Shown piece by piece: positions 19,722 through 29,799 of a stretch of 64,000 bases of DNA. This DNA comes from Pseudomonas sp. GR 6-02 (lineage in GTDB: Bacteria; Pseudomonadota; Gammaproteobacteria; Pseudomonadales; Pseudomonadaceae): NCBI RefSeq assembly GCF_001655615.1, contig NZ_CP011567.1, forward strand, positions 5,217,001-5,281,000, in the 5' to 3' direction. Under the pieces are notes generated by a model. The model worked only from the letters and a program-made list of their open reading frames with translations, was not told the DNA's origin and did no database searches. Position numbers and translations under genes: made by a program. Numbering within the stretch: the first letter of the stretch is position 1; each line of letters begins with the position of its first letter.

Positions 19722-20411
19722 ATGCTCCGCCCTACCCTTCGCTTCGCCGGCCTGTGCGCAGGCTTGATGATCTGCGCCAACGCCCTGGCACTGTCACTCA
19801 GTGACCTGTCGCAACAAGACGCCACCGGCGGGCTCAAGGACGCCCTGACCCAAGGCGCGCAGCTGGCCGTCAAACAACTGGGCACACCCGGCGGCTTCAG
19901 CAACAACCCGGACGTGAAAATCGAACTGCCGGGAAAACTGGGCAAGGTCGCCAAGAAAATGAAACAGTTCGGCATGGGCGATCAGGTCGATCAACTGGAA
20001 ACCAGCATGAACAAGGCAGCTGAAGCGGCGGTAACGCAGGCTCAGCCGATTCTGGTGGATGCGGTGAAGAAGATGACCGTGGAAGATGCCAAGGGGATTC
20101 TCAGCGGCGGCCAGGATTCGGCCACTCAGTACCTGAGCAAAACCAGCCGCGAACAGATCCGTACCAAGTTCTTGCCGATCGTCAAGCAAGCCACCGACCA
20201 GGTGGGTTTGGCTCAGCAATACAACGCATTCGCCGGGCAAGCCGCGACGCTGGGTGTGCTGGATGCGAAAAATGCCAACATCGAAAGCTACGTCACCGAG
20301 CAGGCGTTGAACGGGTTGTTCGAGATGATTGGCAAACAGGAAGAAACCATTCGCAAGAACCCTGCGGCAGCGGCGACCAGTTTGGCGAAGAAAGTTTTCG
20401 GCACACTCTAA
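19722..20411 (+). CDS. DUF4197 exported protein
   Basis: The product has 229 residues and starts with a Sec signal peptide (hydrophobic stretch about 8-22, cleavage near ANALA-LS). The mature part is alpha-helical, with LSDLSQQDATGGLKDALTQGA and FLPIVKQATDQVGL segments characteristic of the DUF4197 family. Its role is unknown; members are thought to be periplasmic or lipid-associated. It lies 45 bases after plsB with an AAGGAAG ribosome site and could be cotranscribed. Confidence 0.85.
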   Translation: MLRPTLRFAGLCAGLMICANALALSLSDLSQQDATGGLKDALTQGAQLAVKQLGTPGGFSNNPDVKIELPGKLGKVAKKMKQFGMGDQVDQLETSMNKAAEAAVTQAQPILVDAVKKMTVEDAKGILSGGQDSATQYLSKTSREQIRTKFLPIVKQATDQVGLAQQYNAFAGQAATLGVLDAKNANIESYVTEQALNGLFEMIGKQEETIRKNPAAAATSLAKKVFGTL

Positions 20412-20422
20412 ACCCACTGGCA

Positions 20423-20474
20423 GCGGGCCTGTGGCGAGGGGGCTTGTCGGAATGCCGCACCGCCACAGGCCCGC
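20423..20474. repeat. REP-type palindrome after the DUF4197 gene
   Basis: GCGGGCCTGTGGCG and CGCCACAGGCCCGC are exact inverted 14-base arms separated by 24 bases. The sequence family is the same as the other REP elements in this window, with the inner part truncated. Confidence 0.8.
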
Positions 20475-20610
20475 TCCCACATGGACTGCACTTGACTGAC
20501 GGGCATTACCCACCTCCCGCGCCCGATCATCCCTAATGGGCGGCCGTCACAATTTGTCTCATCTTCAGTTATGCTCGCCGTTCGTCGTGAACGCCGGAGC
20601 CGCTGATCTT

Positions 20611-21003
20611 ATGTCCCCCACTCGCCTGTTTGTCCCCCTCGCCCTTGCTCTGCTGAGTGCTTGCGCCTCGCAACCGAAACAGAACCTGACCGTGGAAAAA
20701 CAAAGCGAATGCCCGGCGAAACTGCACAACGGGCAAACCCTGATCCTGACGCTGCCAAGCAACCCGACCACGGGTTACCGCTGGGCGATCCAGGATTCAG
20801 CCGGTGGTGTGTTGCGCGCGCTCAGCCCCGAGGTTTACAGCAACCCGGAAGACGCCGGGATCGTCGGCAGTGCCGGCGTCTCGACCTGGCGTTTCCAGGC
20901 CTTCGCCACCGGCACTGGCCGCCTGCGGCTGACTTACTCACAACCGTGGGCACCGGAAGTACCGGCGGTGCAAACCTTCGACTGCGCCATCGCGGTTAAC
21001 TGA
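20611..21003 (+). CDS. Chagasin-like (I42) protease-inhibitor lipoprotein
   Basis: This is a predicted lipoprotein with an inhibitor I42 (chagasin) fold, which blocks papain-type cysteine proteases. The 130-residue precursor has a lipobox ending at C18 (LLSAC). The chagasin loop N51-P-T-T-G-Y56 is present, and the second loop region (WRFQAFATGTGRLRLTY) is typical. ATG 20611 was chosen because it starts the signal peptide directly. Inhibitory activity is inferred from the motif; the partner protease is unknown. Confidence 0.85.
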   Translation: MSPTRLFVPLALALLSACASQPKQNLTVEKQSECPAKLHNGQTLILTLPSNPTTGYRWAIQDSAGGVLRALSPEVYSNPEDAGIVGSAGVSTWRFQAFATGTGRLRLTYSQPWAPEVPAVQTFDCAIAVN

Positions 21004-21005
21004 TC

Positions 21006-21641
21006 GTGGGCTGGCTGATTCTGGCGCTGATGGGCGCGGTGACCTTTGTGTATGGCCTGAGCGTGCATGCCGCGCTGCTCTGCCTGCTGGTCAAACCGAT
21101 GCCTGTGCTGGCCCTGCTCGGCTGGTTGCACGATGCACCGCCCAGCGAGTATCGACGCTGGATCAGCCTGGGTTTGATTTTCTCCTTGGTCGGCGATGTG
21201 TTGCTGGCATGGCCGCAAGACTTGTTCGTGTTTGGACTTGGAGCATTTTTGCTCGCGCATCTGGCGTATCTGAAGGCTTATTTGAGTGATTGCCGGCGTC
21301 TGGCTGTGTTGCCGCTGATCCTCGCCTTCGGCGTGGGTGCCGTGCTGCTGGGGATTCTGATTTCCAATGGCTTGGGGCCGCTGCTGGTCCCGGTGATCGT
21401 CTACGGCCTGGCCATCAGCGCCATGCTCTGGCGCGCCCTGGCCCGACTCGGCACCGATGTGCCCAAACGCTCGACGCTGCTGGCTGCGGCGGGCGCGGTG
21501 GCGTTTGTGTGTTCTGACAGCGTGATTGGCATTAACCGGTTTGTGATGCCATTTCATGCCGCGCCTTACGTGATCATCCTGAGTTACTGGCTGGGGCAAT
21601 GGGGGATTGCGGCGGCGGCGTTCACCCAGAAACCGCGCTGA
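21006..21641 (+). CDS. YhhN-family membrane protein (lysoplasmalogenase-like)
   Basis: This integral membrane protein of 211 residues has about seven or eight hydrophobic helices and matches the YhhN/TMEM86 family. Eukaryotic members hydrolyse the vinyl ether of lysoplasmalogen. Conserved polar residues lie in FSLVGDVLLAWP and in FVCSDSVIGINRF. The start is GTG 21006, two bases after the stop of the lipoprotein gene, so the two are probably cotranscribed. Bacterial substrate specificity is uncertain. Confidence 0.85.
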   Translation: MGWLILALMGAVTFVYGLSVHAALLCLLVKPMPVLALLGWLHDAPPSEYRRWISLGLIFSLVGDVLLAWPQDLFVFGLGAFLLAHLAYLKAYLSDCRRLAVLPLILAFGVGAVLLGILISNGLGPLLVPVIVYGLAISAMLWRALARLGTDVPKRSTLLAAAGAVAFVCSDSVIGINRFVMPFHAAPYVIILSYWLGQWGIAAAAFTQKPR

Positions 21642-21645
21642 ATCC

Positions 21646-21777
21646 TGTGGCGAGGGAGCTTGCTCCCGCTGGGCTGCGAAGCAGCCCCAACCCAGGCGAC
21701 ACCAACTTCCCAGACAAAACCCACTTACCGGATGACGACTGCTGCGCAGCCGAGCGGGAGCAAGCTCCCTCGCCACA
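21646..21777. repeat. REP doublet (REPIN-like) before cmoA
   Basis: TGTGGCGAGGGAGCTTGCTC at 21646 and its complement ending at 21777 form long arms, with an inner palindrome GGGCTGCGAAGCAGCCC and a second GACTGCTGCGCAGC. It matches the elements at 4459 and 54528. Confidence 0.85.
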
Positions 21778-21893
21778 ACAGCATGTCTCTGCGTTAACCG
21801 AGGTTAGTCCGGCGGTTTATCAGCAAACCCGCGCATCCCCGCGCCAAGTTGGCTAAAATGCCGGCCTTTTCCACCTACACCGCTGGAACCGCC

Positions 21894-22637
21894 GTGAGCA
21901 AAGAATCCGATCGCCTTTTCGCCCAGCCTTTGGCCCAGGTGCCTGACTTCGCCTTTAACGAGGACGTGGTGCGGGTGTTCCCGGACATGATCAAGCGCTC
22001 GGTGCCGGGTTATCCGACCATCGTTGAAAACCTCGGCGTGCTCGCCGCGCAATTCGCTCAGCCAAACAGCGTGCTCTACGATTTGGGCTCGTCGCTGGGT
22101 GCCGTGACCCAGGCCTTGCGCCGCCACGTGCGCACCGACGGCTGCCGCGTCATCGCTGTGGATAACTCCGCTGCCATGGTCGAGCGTTGCCGCGAATACC
22201 TCAACGGCCAGGACTCGATGTTCCAGGAGTTGCTGCCGGTGGAAGTGATCGAAGGCGACATCCTTGCCCTGGAATTTCAGCCGGCCTCGGTGGTGGCGCT
22301 GAACTTCACCCTGCAATTCATCGCCCCGGACCAGCGCACCGCGCTGCTCGCGCGCATCCGCCAATCGCTGTTGCCCGGTGGCGCGCTGATTCTCTCGGAG
22401 AAGCTGCGCTTCAATGACCCCGAAGAACACGCGCTGCTCACTGACCTGCACGTGGCCTTCAAACGCGCCAACGGCTACAGCGAACTGGAAATCGCCCAGA
22501 AGCGCAGCGCCATCGAAAATGTCATGAAGCCCGACAGCCTCGAAGAACATCGCGAACGCCTGTTGGCCGCCGGTTTCTCGAAAGTCGTGCCGTGGTTCCA
22601 GTGTCTTAACTTTGCCTCGTTGATTGCCTTGCCATGA
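21894..22637 (+). CDS. cmoA: Carboxy-S-adenosyl-L-methionine synthase
   Basis: CmoA converts SAM and prephenate into carboxy-SAM, the donor for making 5-oxyacetyluridine at wobble position 34 of tRNA. The 247-residue length is exact for the family when the GTG at 21894 is used ([19 protein letters not shown]). The SAM fold motif [13 protein letters not shown] and the [10 protein letters not shown] segment are present. The frame is open upstream, but upstream residues are not family-like. The stop overlaps the cmoB start by 4 bases. Confidence 0.95.
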   Translation: MSKESDRLFAQPLAQVPDFAFNEDVVRVFPDMIKRSVPGYPTIVENLGVLAAQFAQPNSVLYDLGSSLGAVTQALRRHVRTDGCRVIAVDNSAAMVERCREYLNGQDSMFQELLPVEVIEGDILALEFQPASVVALNFTLQFIAPDQRTALLARIRQSLLPGGALILSEKLRFNDPEEHALLTDLHVAFKRANGYSELEIAQKRSAIENVMKPDSLEEHRERLLAAGFSKVVPWFQCLNFASLIALP

Positions 22638-23590
22638 TTGATTTGTCCCCCCTCGCCCGCCGTCTGGCCGGTACTCCGCTGGCCGAATGGGCCAACACCC
22701 TGCAAGTGCAACTCGACAAGAAAATGGAAAAAGGTCACGGCGACCTGGAGCGCTGGCAGAGCGCACTGGATGCATTGCCGAAGATCCAGCCGAGCGAAGT
22801 CGACTTGTTGAACGGCCTTAAGCTGGACACCGATTGCGACGATGAAACCCGCGCGCAAATGCGCACCGCGCTGATGGGTTTGTCTCCTTGGCGCAAAGGG
22901 CCGTTTGACCTGTTCGGCGTGCATGTCGACACCGAATGGCGCTCGGACTGGAAATGGTCCCGAGTGGCTCCGCATCTGGACCTGAAGGGCAAACGCATCC
23001 TCGATGTCGGCTGCGGCAACGGCTATTACATGTGGCGTATGCTCGGCGCCGGTGCCGACAGCGTAATTGGTGTCGATCCGAACTGGCTGTTCTTCTGCCA
23101 GTTCCAGGCCGTACAGCGTTACCTGTCCGAGCCCAATGCCTGGCACCTGCCCTTCCCTTTCGAAGACCTGCCGCCGAATCTGGAAGGGTTCGACACCGTG
23201 TTTTCCATGGGCGTGTTTTACCACCGTCGTTCGCCGATCGAGCATTTGCTGGCGCTGAAGGATTGCCTGGTCAAGGGCGGTGAACTGGTGCTGGAGACGC
23301 TGGTGATCGAAGGCGATCAACAACAGGTATTGGTGCCGGAAGACCGTTACGCACAGATGCGCAATGTCTGGTTCCTGCCGTCGGTGCCGGCGCTGGAGCT
23401 GTGGCTGCGTCGCGCCGGGTTCAGCGATGTGCGTTGCGTGGATGTGAGCATGACCACGGTCGAGGAACAACGCGGGACGGAATGGATGAAGTATCAGTCG
23501 TTGAGCGATTTCCTTGATCCGGATGATCACAGCAAAACGATCGAAGGGCTGCCGGCGCCGATGCGTGCGGTGATTGTTGCCCGCAAGTAA
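22634..23590 (+). CDS. cmoB: tRNA U34 carboxymethyltransferase
   Basis: CmoB transfers the carboxymethyl group from carboxy-SAM to 5-hydroxyuridine 34, giving cmo5U. The 318-residue protein has the signature blocks [35 protein letters not shown] and [16 protein letters not shown]. It overlaps cmoA by ATGA and is translationally coupled to it. Both modification steps are therefore encoded together. Confidence 0.96.
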   Translation: MIDLSPLARRLAGTPLAEWANTLQVQLDKKMEKGHGDLERWQSALDALPKIQPSEVDLLNGLKLDTDCDDETRAQMRTALMGLSPWRKGPFDLFGVHVDTEWRSDWKWSRVAPHLDLKGKRILDVGCGNGYYMWRMLGAGADSVIGVDPNWLFFCQFQAVQRYLSEPNAWHLPFPFEDLPPNLEGFDTVFSMGVFYHRRSPIEHLLALKDCLVKGGELVLETLVIEGDQQQVLVPEDRYAQMRNVWFLPSVPALELWLRRAGFSDVRCVDVSMTTVEEQRGTEWMKYQSLSDFLDPDDHSKTIEGLPAPMRAVIVARK

Positions 23591-23604
23591 AAGCTTCGCG
23601 GGCA

Positions 23605-23627
23605 AGGCGGCCTACCTGTCGCCGCCT
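23605..23627. terminator. Stem-loop between convergent cmoB and tadA
   Basis: AGGCGGC and GCCGCCT form a 7-base GC-rich stem with a 9-base loop, overlapping the last bases of tadA. It could stop transcription from either side, but there is no clear T-run. Confidence 0.4.
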
Positions 23628-24123
23628 AATCCGCTGGCTTGGCCCTACGGGCCTTGAAGAACTCGCTCAACACCGCCCCGCACTCCTCGGCCAACACCCC
23701 GCCTTCGTACAGCACCCGGTGATTCAAAAAGCCCTGGGTAAAAAACTGCCCCTGGCTCTGCACAATTCCGGCCTTGGGCTCCAGCGCGCCATACACCACC
23801 CGCGCAATCCGCGAATGCACGATCAGCCCGGCGCACATGCTGCACGGCTCCAGCGTCACGTATAGCGTACTGCCCGGCAGGCGATAGTTGCTGGCGGCCT
23901 GGGCGGCGGCGCGGATCGCGACCATCTCGGCGTGGGCGCTGGGGTCATTGCCGCTGATCGGGCAATTGAAACCGCGCCCGATGATTTCACCGTCCTGCAC
24001 CAGCACAGCACCCACCGGCACTTCACCCAGCGCCGCGCCTTCGGCGGCGAGGGCCAGGGCTTCGCGCATGAAATCACGATCACGGCTGCGGTCGATAATT
24101 GCCGCGGGGCGTATCTGACGCAT
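23626..24123 (-). CDS. tadA: tRNA-specific adenosine-34 deaminase
   Basis: TadA deaminates A34 to inosine in tRNA-Arg(ACG) and is essential. The 165-residue protein has the zinc and catalytic residues H64-A-E66 and P93-C94-x-x-C97 (LEPCSMC). A GTG lies one codon upstream of ATG 24121-24123; the ATG is chosen. It overlaps the stop of the upstream multicopper oxidase by one base (TGATG), which indicates coupling of two unrelated functions. Identification is firm. Confidence 0.95.
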   Translation of the reverse strand: MRQIRPAAIIDRSRDRDFMREALALAAEGAALGEVPVGAVLVQDGEIIGRGFNCPISGNDPSAHAEMVAIRAAAQAASNYRLPGSTLYVTLEPCSMCAGLIVHSRIARVVYGALEPKAGIVQSQGQFFTQGFLNHRVLYEGGVLAEECGAVLSEFFKARRAKPAD

Positions 24124-25499
24124 CACGCCACCTCGATGGCGGCCATCAGGCCGGTTTCCATGTGGTCGATCACATGGCAGTGGAACATCCAGACGCCCGG
24201 GTTATCCGCCACCAGCGCCACTTGCGCGCGCTCGTTCTTGCCCAACAGGTAAGTGTCGGTGAAGTACGGGATAACCTTGTGCCGGTTCGAAGAAATAACC
24301 TTGAAGCTCATGCCGTGCAAATGGACCGGGTGCTGATACTGAGTCATGTTTTTCAATTCGAAAATATAGCTTTTGCCCTTTTCGAGCTTGGCAATCGGTC
24401 GGTCGGCGCAGGTCTTGTCGGTGATATCCCAGGCCTTGCCGTTGATCTGCCACAGGCTGGGCGGCTTGCCATTGTCGACGTTGACCGACACCGAGCCCAC
24501 CCATTCAAAATTGAAGTTGAGTTTCTCGGCGTTGGCCAGGTCTGGCTCGGCCACCGGGTTGGCGGGCAGTGCCGGCGGCCACTCGGTCGGCGCGTCGGTA
24601 TTGGCCACTGAGCGCAAGGTGCCCAGGCGTACTGGACCGTTGCGCAGGGACAGTTCTTCGCCGGCCGGCGGAGCCTTGATTGCCAGGCAAATGCGCATGC
24701 CCGGGCCGAGCCAGTATTCCTTGCCCAGTGGGCGCGGTTCGATGGGATTACCATCCAGCGCATAGATCTGCGCTTCGACGCCGGGGATGTTGAGGCGATA
24801 AGTCAGGGTGTTGTCGAGGTTGAGCAGGCGTACGCGGGTGATCTGCCCGGCAGGCAAGTCGATCACTGCTTGCGAGATGCCATTGATGGTCGACAGGCGC
24901 CCAGCCGTACCGCCACGGGCCGCTTCACGAGGAATGCTGAACGGCACGAAAGCGCCTTCTTCATCGACATGCCAGCTCTTGAGGCTCAAGGTCTTTTCGT
25001 ACTTGAAACCGGTGGGCTCGCGCTCTTCGATGATCAGCGGACCGACCAGCCCGCGACCGAGTTCTTCGCTGCTGTTCACGTGCGGGTGATACCAATAGCT
25101 GCCGGCGTCGGGCACACGGAACTTGTAGTCGAAGTATTCGCCCGGCAGTACCGGCAATTGCGACACGTAGGGCACGCCGTCCATTTCCAGCGGCAGACGG
25201 ATGCCGTGCCAGTGAATGGTGGTCGCCACTGGCAAGTGGTTGATGAAGCGCACCCGCAGCCATTCGCCCTGACGCACGCGCAACTCAGTGCCCGGCGCCG
25301 AGGGGCCGAACGCCCAGGCCTCGGTCTTGTGCCCGGCCACCAGTTCGACGTCCAGCGGGGCGGCGATCAGCTCATAGTCGTGGCCGGCCTCAGCGTCGGC
25401 CATCTTGCCCAGCCAGTAACGCGACGCGCCACCGGCCCCCACGCCAACCACCACAAGACCGGCCAGACCACCGAGTATTTGTCGACGGGTAAAGGACAT
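24123..25499 (-). CDS. Tat-exported multicopper oxidase
   Basis: This is a periplasmic multicopper oxidase of the laccase/CueO type, which oxidises metal ions or phenolics and reduces oxygen to water. The 458-residue precursor has a twin-arginine signal (FTRRQILGG, R5-R6). All four copper motifs are visible: HWHG (H96, H98), HPH (H138, H140), HPVHLHG, and HCH at 440-442 with H446. The axial position after H446 is L451 instead of methionine. It lacks the Met-rich insert of CueO. It is cotranscribed with tadA. The substrate cannot be told from sequence. Confidence 0.9.
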   Translation of the reverse strand: MSFTRRQILGGLAGLVVVGVGAGGASRYWLGKMADAEAGHDYELIAAPLDVELVAGHKTEAWAFGPSAPGTELRVRQGEWLRVRFINHLPVATTIHWHGIRLPLEMDGVPYVSQLPVLPGEYFDYKFRVPDAGSYWYHPHVNSSEELGRGLVGPLIIEEREPTGFKYEKTLSLKSWHVDEEGAFVPFSIPREAARGGTAGRLSTINGISQAVIDLPAGQITRVRLLNLDNTLTYRLNIPGVEAQIYALDGNPIEPRPLGKEYWLGPGMRICLAIKAPPAGEELSLRNGPVRLGTLRSVANTDAPTEWPPALPANPVAEPDLANAEKLNFNFEWVGSVSVNVDNGKPPSLWQINGKAWDITDKTCADRPIAKLEKGKSYIFELKNMTQYQHPVHLHGMSFKVISSNRHKVIPYFTDTYLLGKNERAQVALVADNPGVWMFHCHVIDHMETGLMAAIEVA

Positions 25500-25601
25500 G
25501 AACTCAACTACCTCACGTATCAGCCACAGGCGCGGTGCCTGCAAAAGGCGAATACGATACACCTGCGGATGAGAAACAGTAAGGGCAACGCGTGGGAACG
25601 A

Positions 25602-25889
25602 TCACTGCAAACCGGTGAGCAGATGCACCACTCCACCGTCCAGCATCATCACGCCTGGCACTCCAGCCGCCGTCAACGCCTGCCGATCCATCCGCGCCAC
25701 ATCCCGTAACTCCACCCGCATCCGGGTCAGCGCCACGGGCTGATGTGACTTGAGGTTATCCGCACCGCCCAGTGCGGCCACGACATTCGGTGCCAGCCCG
25801 GAAACGGCTTGAGCTACCGCTTTCGACTCATCCACCACCAGATCCGGGGTCAACGCTTTCCAGAACGCCCGCTGCATTTTCTCGAACAT
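25602..25889 (-). CDS. Stand-alone PTS EIIB-like domain lacking the active cysteine
   Basis: The 95-residue protein matches the EIIB domain of the glucose/trehalose PTS family (NVVAALGGADNL...TRMRVELRD, GVMMLDGGVVHLL). In active EIIB domains the phospho-acceptor is the Cys of C-x-T-R (C28 in TreP encoded nearby). Here that position is A53 (VALTRMR), with one extra residue before it. The protein therefore probably cannot carry phosphate. It is the last gene of the trehalose operon, 2 bases after the fused PTS enzyme. A regulatory or scaffolding role is possible. Confidence 0.8.
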   Translation of the reverse strand: MFEKMQRAFWKALTPDLVVDESKAVAQAVSGLAPNVVAALGGADNLKSHQPVALTRMRVELRDVARMDRQALTAAGVPGVMMLDGGVVHLLTGLQ

Positions 25890-25891
25890 GC

Positions 25892-28420
25892 TCAGTTCTC
25901 CAGAACCAGTGAAGTATCGACCGTGGCCTCGTGGTGCAGCCGCAATGCCTCGCGTACCTGCCCGGCACTTTCCAGCCCCAGCACTTGCTGGGCGATGGCC
26001 TGACAGTCCAGCAGGTCGACTTCGCGAACCGCCGCCTTGATCGCCGGAATCAGCGGCACGCTCACCGACAACTCATCCACGCCAAGCCCCAGCAACAACG
26101 GCACCGCCAGATGTTCCGAAGCCAGGGCGCCGCACACACCGACCCATTTGCCATGGGCATGGGCGGCTTTCACAGTACCGGCGATCAAGCGCAGCACCGA
26201 TGGATGAAAACTGTCGGCCTGACTGGCCAGCCGCGGGTGATCGCGGTCCATGGCCAGGGTGTATTGGGTCAGGTCGTTGGTGCCAATGGAGAAGAAATCC
26301 ACCTCGGGCGCAAACAGATCCGCCATCAGCGCCGCTGCCGGCACTTCGATCATGATCCCCAGTTTCGGCAGTTCCGTGAGCCCTGCTGCCAGCGCTTCCT
26401 CTTCAAGCAGCTGACGGGCCAGCCGCAACTCCGACAATTGCGTGACCATCGGCAACATGATGTGCAGCCGAGCCAACCCGGCGCTGCTCAGGATCGCCTT
26501 GAACTGATCGCGCAACAGCTGCGGACGCTCCAGACACAAACGAATGCCGCGCATGCCCAGGAACGGGTTGGTTTCACGGTCCATCGGCACGTAGGCCAAT
26601 GGTTTATCGCCGCCGACATCCAGGGTCCGCACCACCAGATTGCGCGCAGGCCCCAATGCTCGGGCGATGGCCCTGTAGGTGGACGCTTGCTCGTCATGGC
26701 TCGGTGCATGGTTGCGATCCAGATAAAGAAACTCTGAACGCAACAGACCGACGCCCTCGCCGCCCAGTGTCATGGCCTGTTCAGCTTCGGCCAGCGAAGC
26801 GATGTTGGCGGTGATTTCAACGTGATGACCATCGCGGGTACAGGCAGCCCGTGCGGCATTTTCCAGCTCGTATTGCTGGCGTTTCTTTTGTCGCTGACGA
26901 TTGGCTTGCAACTGCTCAATGGCAACCAGCTCGGGATCCAGCTGCAACTCGCCTTTGTCGGCATCGAGCAAAACCCGGGTGCCATTGGCCAGTGCCAGCA
27001 CCTGAACCGGCAAACCGCAGATCGCCGGCAAGCCGAAGGCCCGGGCGAGAATCGCCACGTGGCTGGTGGCACCACCGCCGACCGTCGCGAACCCCAGCAC
27101 CTTGCGCGTGTCCAGGCCAGCGGTCTGGGAGGGCGTCAGTTGCTCGGCAATCAGAATCGCCCCTTCCGGCAACTCCATCGCCTGATCCTCTACGCCGAGA
27201 ATCAACTTGAGCACCCGTTGACCAACGTCGGCCAAATCCGCTGCCCGTTCGGCCAGCAAGGCATTGCCCAGTTTTTTGAACAAGGTAGCCGTCGACTCTG
27301 TGGCAGCCCGCCAGGCGAAACCGGCGCTTTTGCCGGCGTCGATCAGTGCCAGGGCCTGATCCAGCAGGCTTGGGTCTTCGAGCAGTTCCTGATGCGCCTT
27401 GAAGATATCTGCCTGGGCGTCACCCATGGCCTGGTCACGCAACTGCTGCAGGTCCAGGACCGCCGTCGCCAACGCCTGGGACAGGTGCTCGCGCTCAACT
27501 TGCGCGCCCCGACCGGATTCAATGACTTCAAGGGTCTGCTGCGCGATCTGCACCACCTGACCAAACGCCGACCCCGCCGATGCACAGACGCCGTGCAGCA
27601 CCTTCAGCGATGAAGCATCAGCCGCAACCGTTTCAACCTCTGCCATCACCGTCACGGCTTCTCCGCACCCGGCGGCCAGCAACTCGACCAGGGTCTTGAT
27701 CGCCACTTCGGCATCCGCGCCCGCCGCGCTGACTTGCACGATGTCGCCGTGAGCGGTCTGCAACGCCATGATCGCCACCAGGGATTTGGCGTTCGCGCTG
27801 TCCTGCTGTTTATGCAAACAAATACTCGCCGAAAAACCTTTCGCCGCCTGGGCAAACACCGCCGCAGGGCGGGCGTGCAAGCCATTGAGATTGGGCAGCG
27901 TCAGCGGTTTTGAGAACAGTGCCTCGCCTTCCTCCAGCTCATCGGCCGCTACTTCAGACGGATTCAAGCTCAGCAGCAACTGACCACTTTCCACTACGCC
28001 CGTTTCAGGCGTCAGCCAAGTGAACGGCTCACCGCTGACCACCAACATTAAGGTCAACAAACTGCGGGCGTTCAAGGCAATGTAATCGGCATCGAACTCG
28101 ATCAGCGCCTGCCCCACCTCAACCCGCTGACCTTCCTCCACCAATCGGGTGAAGCCCTTGCCGGCCAGGTTCACGGTGTCGAGGCCAATGTGCATCAACA
28201 CCTGCACGCCGTTGTCGTCGGTGATGCTGACGGCATGCCCGCTGGCCTGCACATTGCTGATCACTCCAGCCAGCGGTGCGCACAAGGTGGACGAGGTCGG
28301 GTCGATGCACAGACCGTCACCGATCACGCGACTGGAAAACACCTGATCAGGCACCTGGTCCAGCGGCATCAGCACGCCGGACAAGGGTGCCAGCAGTTGC
28401 AATTGTTGGGGTGTGGCCAT
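25892..28420 (-). CDS. Fused PTS phosphotransferase EIIA-HPr-Enzyme I
   Basis: This cytoplasmic multidomain protein carries phosphate from PEP to a sugar permease. Of 842 residues, about 1-150 are a glucose-type EIIA (phospho-His77 in MHIGLDTV), 170-255 are HPr (His182 in GLHARPA), and 275-842 are Enzyme I (His454 in GGATSHVAILAR; GTNDLTQYTLAMDRDHP near the C-terminus). All three phospho-histidines are present. ATG 28418-28420 gives the EIIA start. Its EIIA would serve TreP, which has only EIIB and EIIC domains. Confidence 0.93.
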   Translation of the reverse strand: MATPQQLQLLAPLSGVLMPLDQVPDQVFSSRVIGDGLCIDPTSSTLCAPLAGVISNVQASGHAVSITDDNGVQVLMHIGLDTVNLAGKGFTRLVEEGQRVEVGQALIEFDADYIALNARSLLTLMLVVSGEPFTWLTPETGVVESGQLLLSLNPSEVAADELEEGEALFSKPLTLPNLNGLHARPAAVFAQAAKGFSASICLHKQQDSANAKSLVAIMALQTAHGDIVQVSAAGADAEVAIKTLVELLAAGCGEAVTVMAEVETVAADASSLKVLHGVCASAGSAFGQVVQIAQQTLEVIESGRGAQVEREHLSQALATAVLDLQQLRDQAMGDAQADIFKAHQELLEDPSLLDQALALIDAGKSAGFAWRAATESTATLFKKLGNALLAERAADLADVGQRVLKLILGVEDQAMELPEGAILIAEQLTPSQTAGLDTRKVLGFATVGGGATSHVAILARAFGLPAICGLPVQVLALANGTRVLLDADKGELQLDPELVAIEQLQANRQRQKKRQQYELENAARAACTRDGHHVEITANIASLAEAEQAMTLGGEGVGLLRSEFLYLDRNHAPSHDEQASTYRAIARALGPARNLVVRTLDVGGDKPLAYVPMDRETNPFLGMRGIRLCLERPQLLRDQFKAILSSAGLARLHIMLPMVTQLSELRLARQLLEEEALAAGLTELPKLGIMIEVPAAALMADLFAPEVDFFSIGTNDLTQYTLAMDRDHPRLASQADSFHPSVLRLIAGTVKAAHAHGKWVGVCGALASEHLAVPLLLGLGVDELSVSVPLIPAIKAAVREVDLLDCQAIAQQVLGLESAGQVREALRLHHEATVDTSLVLEN

Positions 28421-28482
28421 GACGTCACCTGCTGTTTTGTTCTTTGAAGTGCCGATGGAGCGCGAGGCCCCGACAGCATCGC

Positions 28483-29799
<1,317 letters not shown>

